A stretch of 64,000 bases of DNA from Allotamlana fucoidanivorans (GTDB taxonomy: Bacteria > Bacteroidota > Bacteroidia > Flavobacteriales > Flavobacteriaceae): the NCBI RefSeq assembly GCF_045788535.1, contig NZ_CP074074.1, forward strand, positions 3,844,001-3,908,000, given 5' to 3'. The notes under the pieces were generated by a model. The model searched no databases, was not told the origin of the DNA, and saw nothing but the letters and a program-made list of their open reading frames with translations. Made by a program: the position numbers and the translations under genes. This document shows positions 26,199 through 34,976 of this stretch, in pieces. Position 1 is the stretch's first letter; each line of letters begins with the position of its first letter.

Positions 26199-26586
26199 AA
26201 TTTAAATTTTAAGTTAATTATTTTTTAAGGGTTAGTTAAAATTGCTTTCCGCTGTGGCATAATTAATTATTTACTTAAAATTTAAAGCCCCACTAGGTGT
26301 TTTTAGGTGTCATTGCATGAATTGACACATATTATGCAATGATACACATGTTCTAACTTATTAATAAACAACATATTAAAAACAAAAAACTTAAAAACCT
26401 TTTAAACGCCCAATATTTCCATAAAGGAACTAATAACGCTTTCGTTTAATGCCATAAACATGTTAAAAAGAAACATATTTCTTACTCATCAGAACATGAA
26501 ATCATAAAGTGTGTTTTGCTGAAAACTAATATCAGGGCACCATTAAAAAAAAATATAACCGCTTTAAAAGTAAAAATTAGGTGAAT
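26199..26586. promoter_or_regulatory. Regulatory gap upstream of the subtilase/SusCD locus
   Basis: 388 nt without a credible ORF between the AraC-type regulator and the first structural gene. It contains a direct repeat and a long inverted repeat at 26295-26347 (listed separately). No exact TAnnTTTG box was found on the minus strand near the lipoprotein start, so transcription may need an activator. The AraC gene next door is the natural candidate. Confidence 0.55.
26295..26347. repeat. Direct repeat plus long inverted repeat, operator-like
   Basis: Two aggtgt copies (26295-26300 and 26305-26310) are separated by tttt. The second copy runs into an inverted repeat with arms gtgtcattgcat (26307-26318) and atgcaatgatacac (26334-26347), complementary except for one bulge, around a 15-nt centre that itself contains ttgacac. 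It lies 97-149 nt upstream of the lipoprotein start and downstream of the AraC-type regulator gene. This suits a binding site for the regulator or a stable leader hairpin. Confidence 0.6.
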
Positions 26587-27729
26587 TTAGATGATAGAAT
26601 CATCTAGATTTTTAATATAATCCGAAGGGGTTTGATCGGTATATTTTTTAAAAATTCTATTAAATGTTGTTTTAGAATTGAATCCTGCTTTCTCGGCCAA
26701 ATAATTTAGTGTGTGATGTTGATGAAATCCTTGAGCTATTAAATGCTTAGCTTCTTCTAACCGATACTCATTCATAACTTCATAAAAGGATTTATTGAAA
26801 TTTTTATTGAACACTTCTGAAATACGCTTATAAGTGATGCCTGTGGACTCTACTAAATCCTGCATTTTAAGATCGGTCTTTAAATATGGTTTTTCCTTTT
26901 CAATATATTGCGATAATACCTCAAAGTCTTCATTATTTTGATCAGAAATAGACCTAGGTTTATTTTTACTAGTGCGTATTAAATTTTTTATATCCTCAGA
27001 CTCAGAAAAAAGTTCAGGTCGCATGGTGGTAAAAATTCCTAAAACAATTGTAAATAAGGTTAAACCTGCATAAAAAACATTAAATAGATTAAAAAACAAT
27101 TTAATGCCAGCCAACTCCAATATAGCACCTGTAGTACCAAAAGTCCACAATATAATATTTATAAACACAAACAGTCTTAACCAAACTAATGTGGATAACT
27201 GAAATGCTGAAAGATGTTTTTTTCTAAAATATTGAAAACGGTGAATGGTTCTCAAACAAAATATACTATAGAAAATCCCTTGAATAATAATTACAATATT
27301 AAAAACAGACTGCGCTATAAGATACCACACAGGAAATCCATTTTGAAGCATTTCTAGTTTTGCATCAGAGGACTTCGCAAAAAACGGCGTTAAAACCAAT
27401 AAGTAAAGAACTGCTGGTATAAAATGATACAGTTGCCGCATGGGTTTCTTTATGTCGCGGTACAAGTAGTTTCTTAAATAGAGGAACATTAATGGAAAAA
27501 ACATTAATGTAAAAACATCTAGCACAGCATATAAATGAACATAGCGTTGATAGAAATCTGTGGTGTGTAAAATAAACACGAAAACGGTTACCGACCAAGA
27601 AAAAACTAAAGCACCCAAAATTTTATTTGGATAAAAATTACTTGGATAAAAAATAAGATACATGGCTAGGAGAAAAGACAATACGCCTCCCATCAACAAA
27701 ATCAGTTCAAAATAACTTTCAATAATCAT
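26587..27729 (-). CDS. Membrane-bound AraC-family transcriptional regulator
   Basis: 380 residues. Residues 1-235 contain about seven hydrophobic segments, typical of Bacteroidota AraC regulators with an N-terminal 7TM sensor. A linker with heptad-like character follows. The C-terminal AraC domain has two helix-turn-helix units: KMQDLVESTGITYKRISEVF and LNYLAEKAGFNSKTTFNRIF, then KKYTDQTPSDYI, the family signature. It is encoded upstream of, and in the same direction as, the lipoprotein-susCD-FISUMP-subtilase genes, with 388 nt between. Control of that locus in response to a membrane or extracellular cue is inferred. Confidence 0.9.
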   Translation of the reverse strand: MIIESYFELILLMGGVLSFLLAMYLIFYPSNFYPNKILGALVFSWSVTVFVFILHTTDFYQRYVHLYAVLDVFTLMFFPLMFLYLRNYLYRDIKKPMRQLYHFIPAVLYLLVLTPFFAKSSDAKLEMLQNGFPVWYLIAQSVFNIVIIIQGIFYSIFCLRTIHRFQYFRKKHLSAFQLSTLVWLRLFVFINIILWTFGTTGAILELAGIKLFFNLFNVFYAGLTLFTIVLGIFTTMRPELFSESEDIKNLIRTSKNKPRSISDQNNEDFEVLSQYIEKEKPYLKTDLKMQDLVESTGITYKRISEVFNKNFNKSFYEVMNEYRLEEAKHLIAQGFHQHHTLNYLAEKAGFNSKTTFNRIFKKYTDQTPSDYIKNLDDSII

Positions 27730-27982
27730 TTAGTGATTCCCATTGTTGTATCATTTAAAACAACTTCGATAAATATATCTAGCTTTTTATGATATATACA
27801 ACGTATTTTTGTTTTAAAATTAATGTTTATTTTTTTATTTATTAAATACTAACAAACTATCTCATGTAAAAGATTTGTTTCTAATTGATTTTTTCGTTTA
27901 AAGACTATTTTTGAATGAATTTACTTCCTTTGAAACGTAACTATCTAACCTTAATCACTGAAATAGTATCAACAAAAACATA

Positions 27983-28543
27983 TTAATTTCTCAGTTTTCC
28001 TGAAAACAACGACACTTTTGAATTAAAAGGGTTTCCAGAAGCGCGCCTAAGCATTACTATTTGTCCGCAGTGCCAAATTGCATCGGCTATAGGGCCGTTG
28101 ATCATATTCCAAAAGGGCACTTCTGTATCTTCTAATTTTATAAGGCCTTTTGTATCAGTTAATGCCTCTGAAACCACTTTAAGGTTCATCAAAGTTTGTC
28201 TTCTTTTTTCCTCAAATTCAAACAATTCCTCTTTTTCTGTCATATCCTTATTATCACTTAAAACACTATTTCTAATGAACTTTGACAATTCATAAATATG
28301 ATTGAGCACCTCTTCACTGGTTCTGCTCGACTCACTAGACTTATACGATAAATCTTTGCTAGTTAATCCTTCTGTAGCCCAATAGTATCTAAATCCTAAA
28401 CCATCAATCATTCTTGCTGCCACTGTTCTTGATGTATACGTTTCTGGGTAATCTGGAATTTCGTGGTAAGGTAAGTTATCTATATTTTGCCCCATAGTTA
28501 CTAAAGTAGTTAGTATACTAAATATCATTAAAATATGTTTCAT
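27983..28543 (-). CDS. Exported DinB-like protein
   Basis: 186 residues. A signal peptide (MKHILMIFSILTTLVTMGQ) is followed by a four-helix DinB/YfiT-like domain: ARMIDGLGFRYYWATEGL, SEEVLNHIYELSKFIRNSV and NGPIADAIWHCGQIVMLRR. The His residues in helices 2 and 4 match the DinB metal ligands, although the third ligand is less clear. DinB-superfamily proteins are often thiol- or metal-dependent transferases; the reaction here is unknown. An exported location is uncommon for the superfamily but is known in Bacteroidota. It is encoded 59 nt after the M28 peptidase gene on the same strand. Confidence 0.7.
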   Translation of the reverse strand: MKHILMIFSILTTLVTMGQNIDNLPYHEIPDYPETYTSRTVAARMIDGLGFRYYWATEGLTSKDLSYKSSESSRTSEEVLNHIYELSKFIRNSVLSDNKDMTEKEELFEFEEKRRQTLMNLKVVSEALTDTKGLIKLEDTEVPFWNMINGPIADAIWHCGQIVMLRRASGNPFNSKVSLFSGKLRN

Positions 28544-28602
28544 CAGATTGTTTTGAAATCTTTTTCTTTAAATATACCTCAATGCCATTGAGAAAGCTCT
28601 GC

Positions 28603-29997
28603 CTAATTTTTAGTGCCCTTTATACCGTATTTATCAACCAAATAAACTAACGCTGCCATAGTTGCTGCTCCTAGTTCTAGTTCTCGTTTGTTCACCGTCT
28701 CAAAGGTATCATTACTGGCATGATGATAATCAAAATAGCGCTGATTATCTGTAAACAGTCCAGCAACAACGTTATGCTCTGATTTTAATGGTTTTACATC
28801 TGCTTCACTTTCATTTTTTTCAAAAGAATGCACAAGATAAGGCTCAAATAAACCCTGCCAACTTAACATTTGATTATAAGCCTGATCATTACAATCAAAA
28901 TTAAATCCTCTAGGGCTGAATCCACCTGTATCACTTTCAATAGCAAACATATGGTTTTCATCGTTTTGTTTCACCGCTTCGGCATAGGTAGAAGCACCAC
29001 GTAAACCGTTTTCCTGATTCATAAATAGCACCACCCGAATACTGTGCTTGGGCTTAATATCTAATTTCTTTAGTAAGTGTAAAACCTCCATGGCTTGTAC
29101 CACACCTGCCCCATTATCATGAGCTCCGTCTCCTAAATCCCAAGAGTCCAGATGTGCCCCAACAATAATATATTTATTCGGATATTTGCTTCCTTTGATC
29201 TCCCCTATAACATTATAAGATTGAACCTCCTTAAGCTGTTTGCAACTCTGTTTAAAATAAAATTGAATGTTATTATTTAACTTTAACATGGTGCTGAGTA
29301 GCTCGGCATCATTAGTGCTAATGGCTGCAGCAGGAATTCGTTCGTTATCGGGTAACCCATTATAAGTCATACTACCTGTATGTGGTAAATCATGCATACG
29401 AAAAGTTAAGGAACGAACAATAATACCAACCGCCCCATATTTTGCGGCTTCGGTAGCCCCTTGTTCGCGCAAATGTACACATGCGTTGTAGGCCTCTATA
29501 GGATTTATATGTTCTGCAGGTAAAGGTTTGTTAAAAAAAACGATTTTACCATGCACGATTTCTTTGCCTAGCGCTTGAAGCTCTTCCATACTTTTTACTT
29601 CAACCACCTGAGCCTTAACACCTAAAGCAGGCGTGGCCACAGAACCTCCTAAAGCACAAATATTTACCGTGGTGGTTTTTCCAGACACCCCTTCAATAAA
29701 AGCATATTCTTTAGTTCCTCTTACCCAACGCGGTACCATAACGGGTTGAAGCCAAACCTTATCTAAACCTAATTGTTCAAATGTTTCTTTAGTATAGGTA
29801 ACAGCTTTTGAGGCGCCTAAAGAACCCGATAACCTACTCCCTATCTGATTCGATAAATAATTTAACCATTCGTAACTATGACCATTTGTTAATGCTTGTG
29901 TATAAATGGTTTTTAAAACCGCTTCATCTGATTGCGCCTTCATGGGCAAAACACAAAGACATAGTATTAAGGTAAGTACTAACTTAATCCTATTCAT
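28603..29997 (-). CDS. Secreted M28-family metallopeptidase (carboxypeptidase Q-like)
   Basis: 464 residues with a signal peptide (to about residue 21). A PA insert domain lies at about 120-245. The M28 di-zinc ligands are visible in order: AHLDSWD (His, Asp), GAHDNGAG (bridging Asp), NQENGLRG (catalytic Glu then ligand), ESDTGGF (Asp) and YHHASNDTFE (His). M28 enzymes of this type remove amino acids or dipeptides from peptides outside the cytoplasm. The order and length are normal. It may feed on products of extracellular proteases, but nothing in the sequence ties it to the subtilase locus 2 kb away. Confidence 0.92.
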   Translation of the reverse strand: MNRIKLVLTLILCLCVLPMKAQSDEAVLKTIYTQALTNGHSYEWLNYLSNQIGSRLSGSLGASKAVTYTKETFEQLGLDKVWLQPVMVPRWVRGTKEYAFIEGVSGKTTTVNICALGGSVATPALGVKAQVVEVKSMEELQALGKEIVHGKIVFFNKPLPAEHINPIEAYNACVHLREQGATEAAKYGAVGIIVRSLTFRMHDLPHTGSMTYNGLPDNERIPAAAISTNDAELLSTMLKLNNNIQFYFKQSCKQLKEVQSYNVIGEIKGSKYPNKYIIVGAHLDSWDLGDGAHDNGAGVVQAMEVLHLLKKLDIKPKHSIRVVLFMNQENGLRGASTYAEAVKQNDENHMFAIESDTGGFSPRGFNFDCNDQAYNQMLSWQGLFEPYLVHSFEKNESEADVKPLKSEHNVVAGLFTDNQRYFDYHHASNDTFETVNKRELELGAATMAALVYLVDKYGIKGTKN

Positions 29998-30153
29998 AAA
30001 TTATTTTTTTCGGCGGAAAGATAATATATCTTATCAATAGCCCGTAACATCTAACCCTAAATTTATGTTAAGACCGCAATGATAGTTTATGCCACATGAG
30101 CAAATCCTTTTTAGTTTACAAAAAACAAATAGGTTATATATTTACCGTTACTA

Positions 30154-31011
30154 CTATTCATTTTTCAATTGCTGTTTATAACGTTCAATATGCGCTTTAA
30201 TATCATCATCTAATTCAGGTTCCTTGATATTTGAATAGCTTTTAAGTGTATCATAGATGATTTTTGCCACGATATACCTAGCTGTTGGTTTATCATCGGC
30301 TGGAATAACAAACCAAGGAGCATGGGGCTGTGATGTTCTATTCAAAACATCTTCATAACAATCTTGATAATTGTCCCATAATTTTCGTTCTTTTAAATCA
30401 CCTGCAGAAAATTTCCAGTTCTTTTCTTCTTTATTCAATCTTCGTAATAACCTATTCTTTTGCTCTTCTTTTGAGAGATTTAAAAAGAATTTAAAAATGA
30501 GGGTACCATTTTCAGCGATATGTTTTTCAAAATTATTTATCTGTTCAAAACGCTGATCCCAAAATGCCTCATTAACATCTTCAACCTTGTTAATGGTTGG
30601 AATATGCTCTCCTAAAATATATTCAGGATGTACGCGTGTTACTAATACATTCTCATAATGTGTTCTATTAAATACTCCAAATTTTCCACGGGCAGGAAGC
30701 GCTATATAATGACGCCATAAATAATCGTGTTTTAATTCTAATTCCGTTGGCACTTTAAAACTATGAACCACAACCCCTCGGACGTTAAAATCTTTAAAAA
30801 CTTCACGAATCAAACTGTCTTTACCTGCGGTATCCATGCCTTGTAAACAGATTAAAACAGCGTACTTTCCATGAGCATATAGGGTGTCCTGAAGCTTTCC
30901 CAACTTTTTTCTTACTGATTTTAATTCCTTTTCCGCATCCTCAATAACCTCTCTTGTGTTTACTTTTTTTAAGGATATGTTTCCATTGATTTTATAGTGA
31001 TCTATCTGCAT
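30154..31011 (-). CDS. Polyphosphate kinase 2 family protein
   Basis: 285 residues. PPK2 motifs are clear: Walker A GMDTAGKDS at about 59-67, the lid segment with ARGKFGVFNRTHYENVLVTR, and the KFFLNLSKEEQKNRLLRR motif. PPK2 enzymes transfer phosphate between polyphosphate and nucleotides, usually phosphorylating AMP, ADP or GDP at the expense of polyphosphate. The single-domain length fits classes I and III; the short form and PFKVP context fit class III slightly better, but this is not decisive. Cytoplasmic, single gene. Confidence 0.93.
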   Translation of the reverse strand: MQIDHYKINGNISLKKVNTREVIEDAEKELKSVRKKLGKLQDTLYAHGKYAVLICLQGMDTAGKDSLIREVFKDFNVRGVVVHSFKVPTELELKHDYLWRHYIALPARGKFGVFNRTHYENVLVTRVHPEYILGEHIPTINKVEDVNEAFWDQRFEQINNFEKHIAENGTLIFKFFLNLSKEEQKNRLLRRLNKEEKNWKFSAGDLKERKLWDNYQDCYEDVLNRTSQPHAPWFVIPADDKPTARYIVAKIIYDTLKSYSNIKEPELDDDIKAHIERYKQQLKNE

Positions 31012-31146
31012 TTTTATAATTAATTTATTGAAGGATTATTTTAAACCTATAAATATAGTAAATCCATAATTTCGATGAACGACAGCTATAAGTGCTACGA
31101 TTTTAATACTTTCGCTCTACCTATTTATGTTTTTAACCCATAATCT

Positions 31147-31908
31147 ATGAAAAACGTTTACTTTATTCTATTTTTTATAAGCATATATACTGTTAATGCT
31201 CAAAACAGTTGTGATAATGCCAATTCTTATTTAGTTAATGCCTACGCGCATGCAAAGGATTCCTACGAATCAAATAATATTAGCCATTTAAAATACTATG
31301 CCAATCGTTCTGTGGAAGCCTTCCAGCTTGCAAAAAAACAACTCAAAGATTGCCCGTGTAGTAAGGCTCTAGAATTTGCAAATAAAGCCATTGAGGCATT
31401 GCTTAAAGTGGAACAAGAGGAAACGTTTGAAGATGGTCGTTTTTTTGTAAAACGCGGTAGAGAATTTGCCAAACAAAGCGTCATTGAAATGGATCAATGT
31501 GCTTTTAACAACTATCAAGAAACGAGTACGCAAACAGTAGAAACTCCTAATAATACTAGCACTCAACTGAGTGACCTACAAAAAGAACAGCTTAAATTGC
31601 AACAGCAACAAGAGGCCTTAAAAAAACAAGAAGCTGAAATAAAATCAAAATTAGCCGCTCAAAAACTAGAAGCTGAAAGCTTAAAAAAGAAGCAAATTAT
31701 TGCCTCGTATAAAAAAGTGATGTCTAACAACGTAAAGACCTATAATGAGTCATTATCTGTTTGTCATTGCCAACATAAAGCTTTTGAAAATACAACCATT
31801 TCTGAAGATTTATCATCAAAATCTATAGATGAAATTAAACACTATTTTACAGAAAATTTAAAAGCATTAGCGTCTGATTATATAGCTGAATTAAATCAGT
31901 GTAATTAA
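31147..31908 (+). CDS. Secreted coiled-coil protein, unknown
   Basis: 253 residues. Signal peptide (MKNVYFILFFISIYTVNAQ). Residues 20-120 are helical with four Cys residues (NSCDNANSYL, LKDCPCSKALEF, EMDQCAFN), suggesting disulphides. Residues 140-185 form a Gln/Lys-rich coiled coil (KLQQQQEALKKQEAEIKSKL). A helical C-terminal segment has further Cys residues (SVCHCQHKAF). No family is recognised. The protein is probably periplasmic. Its gene is divergent from the PPK2 gene and is closed by a strong terminator shared with the next convergent gene. Confidence 0.65.
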   Translation: MKNVYFILFFISIYTVNAQNSCDNANSYLVNAYAHAKDSYESNNISHLKYYANRSVEAFQLAKKQLKDCPCSKALEFANKAIEALLKVEQEETFEDGRFFVKRGREFAKQSVIEMDQCAFNNYQETSTQTVETPNNTSTQLSDLQKEQLKLQQQQEALKKQEAEIKSKLAAQKLEAESLKKKQIIASYKKVMSNNVKTYNESLSVCHCQHKAFENTTISEDLSSKSIDEIKHYFTENLKALASDYIAELNQCN

Positions 31909-31920
31909 AAAACTTGTATA

Positions 31921-31954
31921 AAAAAGTCTCGAAATAAAAATTTCGAGACTTTTT
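31921..31954. terminator. Bidirectional terminator between convergent genes
   Basis: A perfect 15-bp stem (31921-31935 with 31940-31954, core agtctcgaaat) with A and T runs on both flanks. It serves the coiled-coil protein gene on the plus strand and the NtrC-like operon on the minus strand, whose last stop is at 31957. Confidence 0.9.
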
Positions 31955-31956
31955 TC

Positions 31957-33120
31957 TTATTTACTAGCAAACAGCTTCACATCTTCTTCGCTAACCTCTC
32001 TTCCGCCCAGAATAATTAAGCGCTCAACAACGTTTCTAAGCTCTCTAATATTACCTGTCCAATCATATTCCTGGAGCAACTTAAGCGCTTGATTAGAAAA
32101 GTCTTTTTGAGTTGTTCCTTGTTCATCAGCAATTTTCATAGAAAAATGTTTAACCAACATAGGAATATCATCACGTCTATCATTCAACGCAGGTACTTTT
32201 ATTAAAATAACTGCCAGTCTGTGATACAAATCTTCTCTGAATTTCCCATCAGCAATTTCCTTTTTTAAATTTTTGTTGGTAGCAGCAATAACACGCACAT
32301 CAACCTTAATATCTTTATCACTACCAACCCTTTGAATTTTATTCTCTTGCAAGGCTCTTAACACTTTGGCTTGCGCAGACAAGCTCATATCGCCTATTTC
32401 ATCAAGAAAAATAGTACCACCGTTGGCCGCTTCAAACTTCCCTGCCCTGTCTTTATTTGCACTGGTAAACGCCCCTTTAACATGACCAAACAACTCACTT
32501 TCAATAAGTTCTGAAGGTATAGCCGCGCAATTCACTTCTATTAAATTACCTTTGGCTCTGGCACTTTTTTCATGCAACCAATGAGCCACCAATTCTTTTC
32601 CAGTACCATTGGGGCCAGTAATTAAAACCCTTGCATCAGTAGGAGCTACTTTATCTATAATTTCTTTGATTTGAACAATAGGTTTGCTCTCACCTATCAT
32701 TTCGTATTTCTTGCTTACTTTTCTTTTCAAAATTTTGTTTTCAACAACAAGCTCTTTTCTATCTAAAGCATTCCTTACGGTATTTAACAACCTATTTAAA
32801 TCTGGTGGTTTCGAAATATAGTCATAAGCCCCTAATCGCATGGTGTTTACGGCAGTATCTAAATCACCATGTCCAGAAATCATAACAATGGGCGTTTCAG
32901 GTTTTATTTTTTTAACCGCCTCAAGCACTTCTACGCCATCCATTTTTGGCATTTTAATATCACATAGGACAAGGTCATAGTCGTCATTTTTTATTTTTTC
33001 AACTCCTACTAAGCCGTCCACTGCTTCTTCAACCAAATAGGTATCATTTTCCTCTGAAAGAATCTTAACCAGCACGCGTCTAATAGCCGATTCATCCTCA
33101 ATTACTAATATTTTTGACAT
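31957..33120 (-). CDS. NtrC-like response regulator lacking a DNA-binding domain
   Basis: 387 residues. The receiver domain (1-120) has phospho-acceptor Asp54 (LVLCDIKMPKMDG) and Lys104 (YISKPP). The sigma-54 AAA+ domain spans about 140-380 with Walker A GPNGTGKE (169-176), Walker B GGTIFLDEIG (234-243) and WTGNIRELRNVVERL near 355. The sigma-54 contact loop reads GAFTSA (216-221) instead of GAFTGA. The chain stops at VKLFASK, just after the AAA+ C-terminal helices, with no Fis-type helix-turn-helix. It may therefore act without specific DNA binding, through sigma-54 or through protein contacts. It is the last gene of the ABC exporter/MscS/DUF6268 operon. No histidine kinase is encoded next to it. 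Confidence 0.9.
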   Translation of the reverse strand: MSKILVIEDESAIRRVLVKILSEENDTYLVEEAVDGLVGVEKIKNDDYDLVLCDIKMPKMDGVEVLEAVKKIKPETPIVMISGHGDLDTAVNTMRLGAYDYISKPPDLNRLLNTVRNALDRKELVVENKILKRKVSKKYEMIGESKPIVQIKEIIDKVAPTDARVLITGPNGTGKELVAHWLHEKSARAKGNLIEVNCAAIPSELIESELFGHVKGAFTSANKDRAGKFEAANGGTIFLDEIGDMSLSAQAKVLRALQENKIQRVGSDKDIKVDVRVIAATNKNLKKEIADGKFREDLYHRLAVILIKVPALNDRRDDIPMLVKHFSMKIADEQGTTQKDFSNQALKLLQEYDWTGNIRELRNVVERLIILGGREVSEEDVKLFASK

Positions 33121-33126
33121 ACTTAT

Positions 33127-34011
33127 TTAAATTTTAAATTTTATTCCAGTTCTTAAATAAAACGCATTGATATCGTTCAACTTAAAAACTTCTTTTCTGT
33201 TTTTATTTCTTAAAACATTATTGAGCCTAAAGGTATATCCAGAATACAAATAGGCTACCAAATGTTTTGTAAAGCAATATTCGTACCCAACTCCACCAAC
33301 CACAACAGATAATGAAATATGATCTACATGCTGACCATTCACCATAGAGGGTTCTTGCAAATGTGCTAAATATCCATCTAAGCCTACAAAGGCCTGTAAA
33401 TTATTATGTTCATTAATACTATACTTCACATTCGATTTTGGTATTCCTGCATTAAAACTCCACTTGTTATTAATTTCTCGATAATAACTTACAAAAGGCA
33501 ACGGAAATGGCAGTCCAGTTGTAGCGTTATAAGTTAATCCAAGAATCAATCTGTAAGGGTGCCTTATGTTTTGATCCTTCAGCCTATCAGAAATAAAAAA
33601 CAGACCTCCATTCATAAAATAATCATCTGAGTTCAACCTTTTTGTTAATGTAGAGGCTATTCTTGGATTAAAATTCATTCCTATTCTCCAACCTGAGCTT
33701 AATTTAAAAGTATACCCTAAATTGAAATCTATTATATGAATTCTGTGTAATCCAGACGTATCAAAAGGATAAGACTCATCTAAATGCAGTAGTATTCTAT
33801 TATACTCACCGCCAACAACAAGGTAACCATCTTCGCTTATCCTTATGGGGTAATTGAGCGAGGCTTTAAGCCTAGTGTATCTATCTTCAGACCTACTTTT
33901 AGGTATGTAGGAATACTCCAAACGAGCTAAATCTGTTAATTGAGCATGAGAAAACTGAATAACAAAACACAAACTTATCCCAATAAATAATTTGATTTTG
34001 TTATTAATCAT
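33127..34011 (-). CDS. DUF6268-type outer-membrane beta-barrel protein
   Basis: 294 residues with a signal peptide (to about HAQ-24). The rest is alternating amphipathic strands with aromatic girdles (VVGGEYNRILLHLDESYPF, LGYTFKLSSGWRIGMNFNPR) and ends in a strand FYLRTGIKFKI, the usual barrel terminus. The pattern corresponds to the DUF6268 outer-membrane barrel family of Bacteroidota, function unknown. It is encoded 21 nt after MscS and 6 nt before the NtrC-like gene, inside a five-gene unit that includes an ABC exporter, so a link to envelope maintenance is likely. Confidence 0.78.
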   Translation of the reverse strand: MINNKIKLFIGISLCFVIQFSHAQLTDLARLEYSYIPKSRSEDRYTRLKASLNYPIRISEDGYLVVGGEYNRILLHLDESYPFDTSGLHRIHIIDFNLGYTFKLSSGWRIGMNFNPRIASTLTKRLNSDDYFMNGGLFFISDRLKDQNIRHPYRLILGLTYNATTGLPFPLPFVSYYREINNKWSFNAGIPKSNVKYSINEHNNLQAFVGLDGYLAHLQEPSMVNGQHVDHISLSVVVGGVGYEYCFTKHLVAYLYSGYTFRLNNVLRNKNRKEVFKLNDINAFYLRTGIKFKI

Positions 34012-34032
34012 AAACTTTTCTTTGCGGCTTCT

Positions 34033-34965
34033 TTACTCTAATTTCTTAATAATATGAATATCGCGTTGCGGAAATGGAATACTAATATTATTTTCTCTGA
34101 ATAATCTATCTATTTCAAAACGTAAATCACTTTTAGGAAATTGTGACTTGAAGCTATCATTTATGGTAAAAATAAGCTTAAAATCTAAAGAACTACTCCC
34201 AAAGTCCATAAAAATAACTGAGGGTTCAGGAGTACTTAATATATCTGGATGAGTACTCGCGGCTTGAATAAGTAGTTTTTTTACCAACTGAACATCACTA
34301 CCATAGGCCACACCAACGCTTACAGACTCTCTGGTGAGTGTTCCATTTTGTGTCCAGTTAAATAACATGTTTTCGAGGTAGAGATGATTAGGAATGACCA
34401 ACACTTTATTATCAATGGTTACTGCTCTGGTAGTGCGCAACTTTATCTCTTCAACACGACCAACTTTACCATCAATTTCGATAATATCTCCTACGTGAAC
34501 AGACTGGTCAACAAGAATAAAAATACCCGATATAATATCTTGAAACAAGGTTTGTAAGGCTAAACCAATACCGATTAATAAGGCTGCTGAGGCTGCAAAA
34601 ATGGCCGTGACATTAATACCTATAGAGTCAAAAACAACAAGTATAACTATTAAATAAATAAGCCACCTAGCAAATGAAAAAACAGTATTAAATTTAACCT
34701 TATCTTCATCTGGCATTTTTCGGGTTACCAATCGTTTTACCCATCTTAAAACATAGGTGGTTCCCATTAAAACAATGGCTACCAGTATCACATACTTTAC
34801 CTTAAGTACAATGACATGGGCTTCATCTCCTACACCATAATTAAAATTAATAATCTTATACTCAAGAAACTCCACAAATTTTTCCCATAAAGAACTCTCT
34901 GTAATGACTTCGCTTACCTTTTCTACTCCTTCTTCTATTTTATCGGATGCCTTTTTCTCTTGCAT
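34033..34965 (-). CDS. MscS-family mechanosensitive channel
   Basis: 310 residues. A soluble N-terminal segment of about 65 residues is followed by three or more membrane helices. The pore helix is FAASAALLIGIGLALQTLFQ. The MscS beta domain follows (VGDIIEIDGKVGRVEEIKLR, TRAVTIDNKVLVIPNHLYLE) and then the alpha/beta C-terminus ending RDIHIIKKLE. The Gly/Ala pattern in the pore helix matches MscS. It would open under membrane tension to release solutes. It lies between an ABC-2 permease gene and a DUF6268 barrel in one operon. Confidence 0.92.
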   Translation of the reverse strand: MQEKKASDKIEEGVEKVSEVITESSLWEKFVEFLEYKIINFNYGVGDEAHVIVLKVKYVILVAIVLMGTTYVLRWVKRLVTRKMPDEDKVKFNTVFSFARWLIYLIVILVVFDSIGINVTAIFAASAALLIGIGLALQTLFQDIISGIFILVDQSVHVGDIIEIDGKVGRVEEIKLRTTRAVTIDNKVLVIPNHLYLENMLFNWTQNGTLTRESVSVGVAYGSDVQLVKKLLIQAASTHPDILSTPEPSVIFMDFGSSSLDFKLIFTINDSFKSQFPKSDLRFEIDRLFRENNISIPFPQRDIHIIKKLE

Positions 34966-34976
34966 TTCACTAAAAT

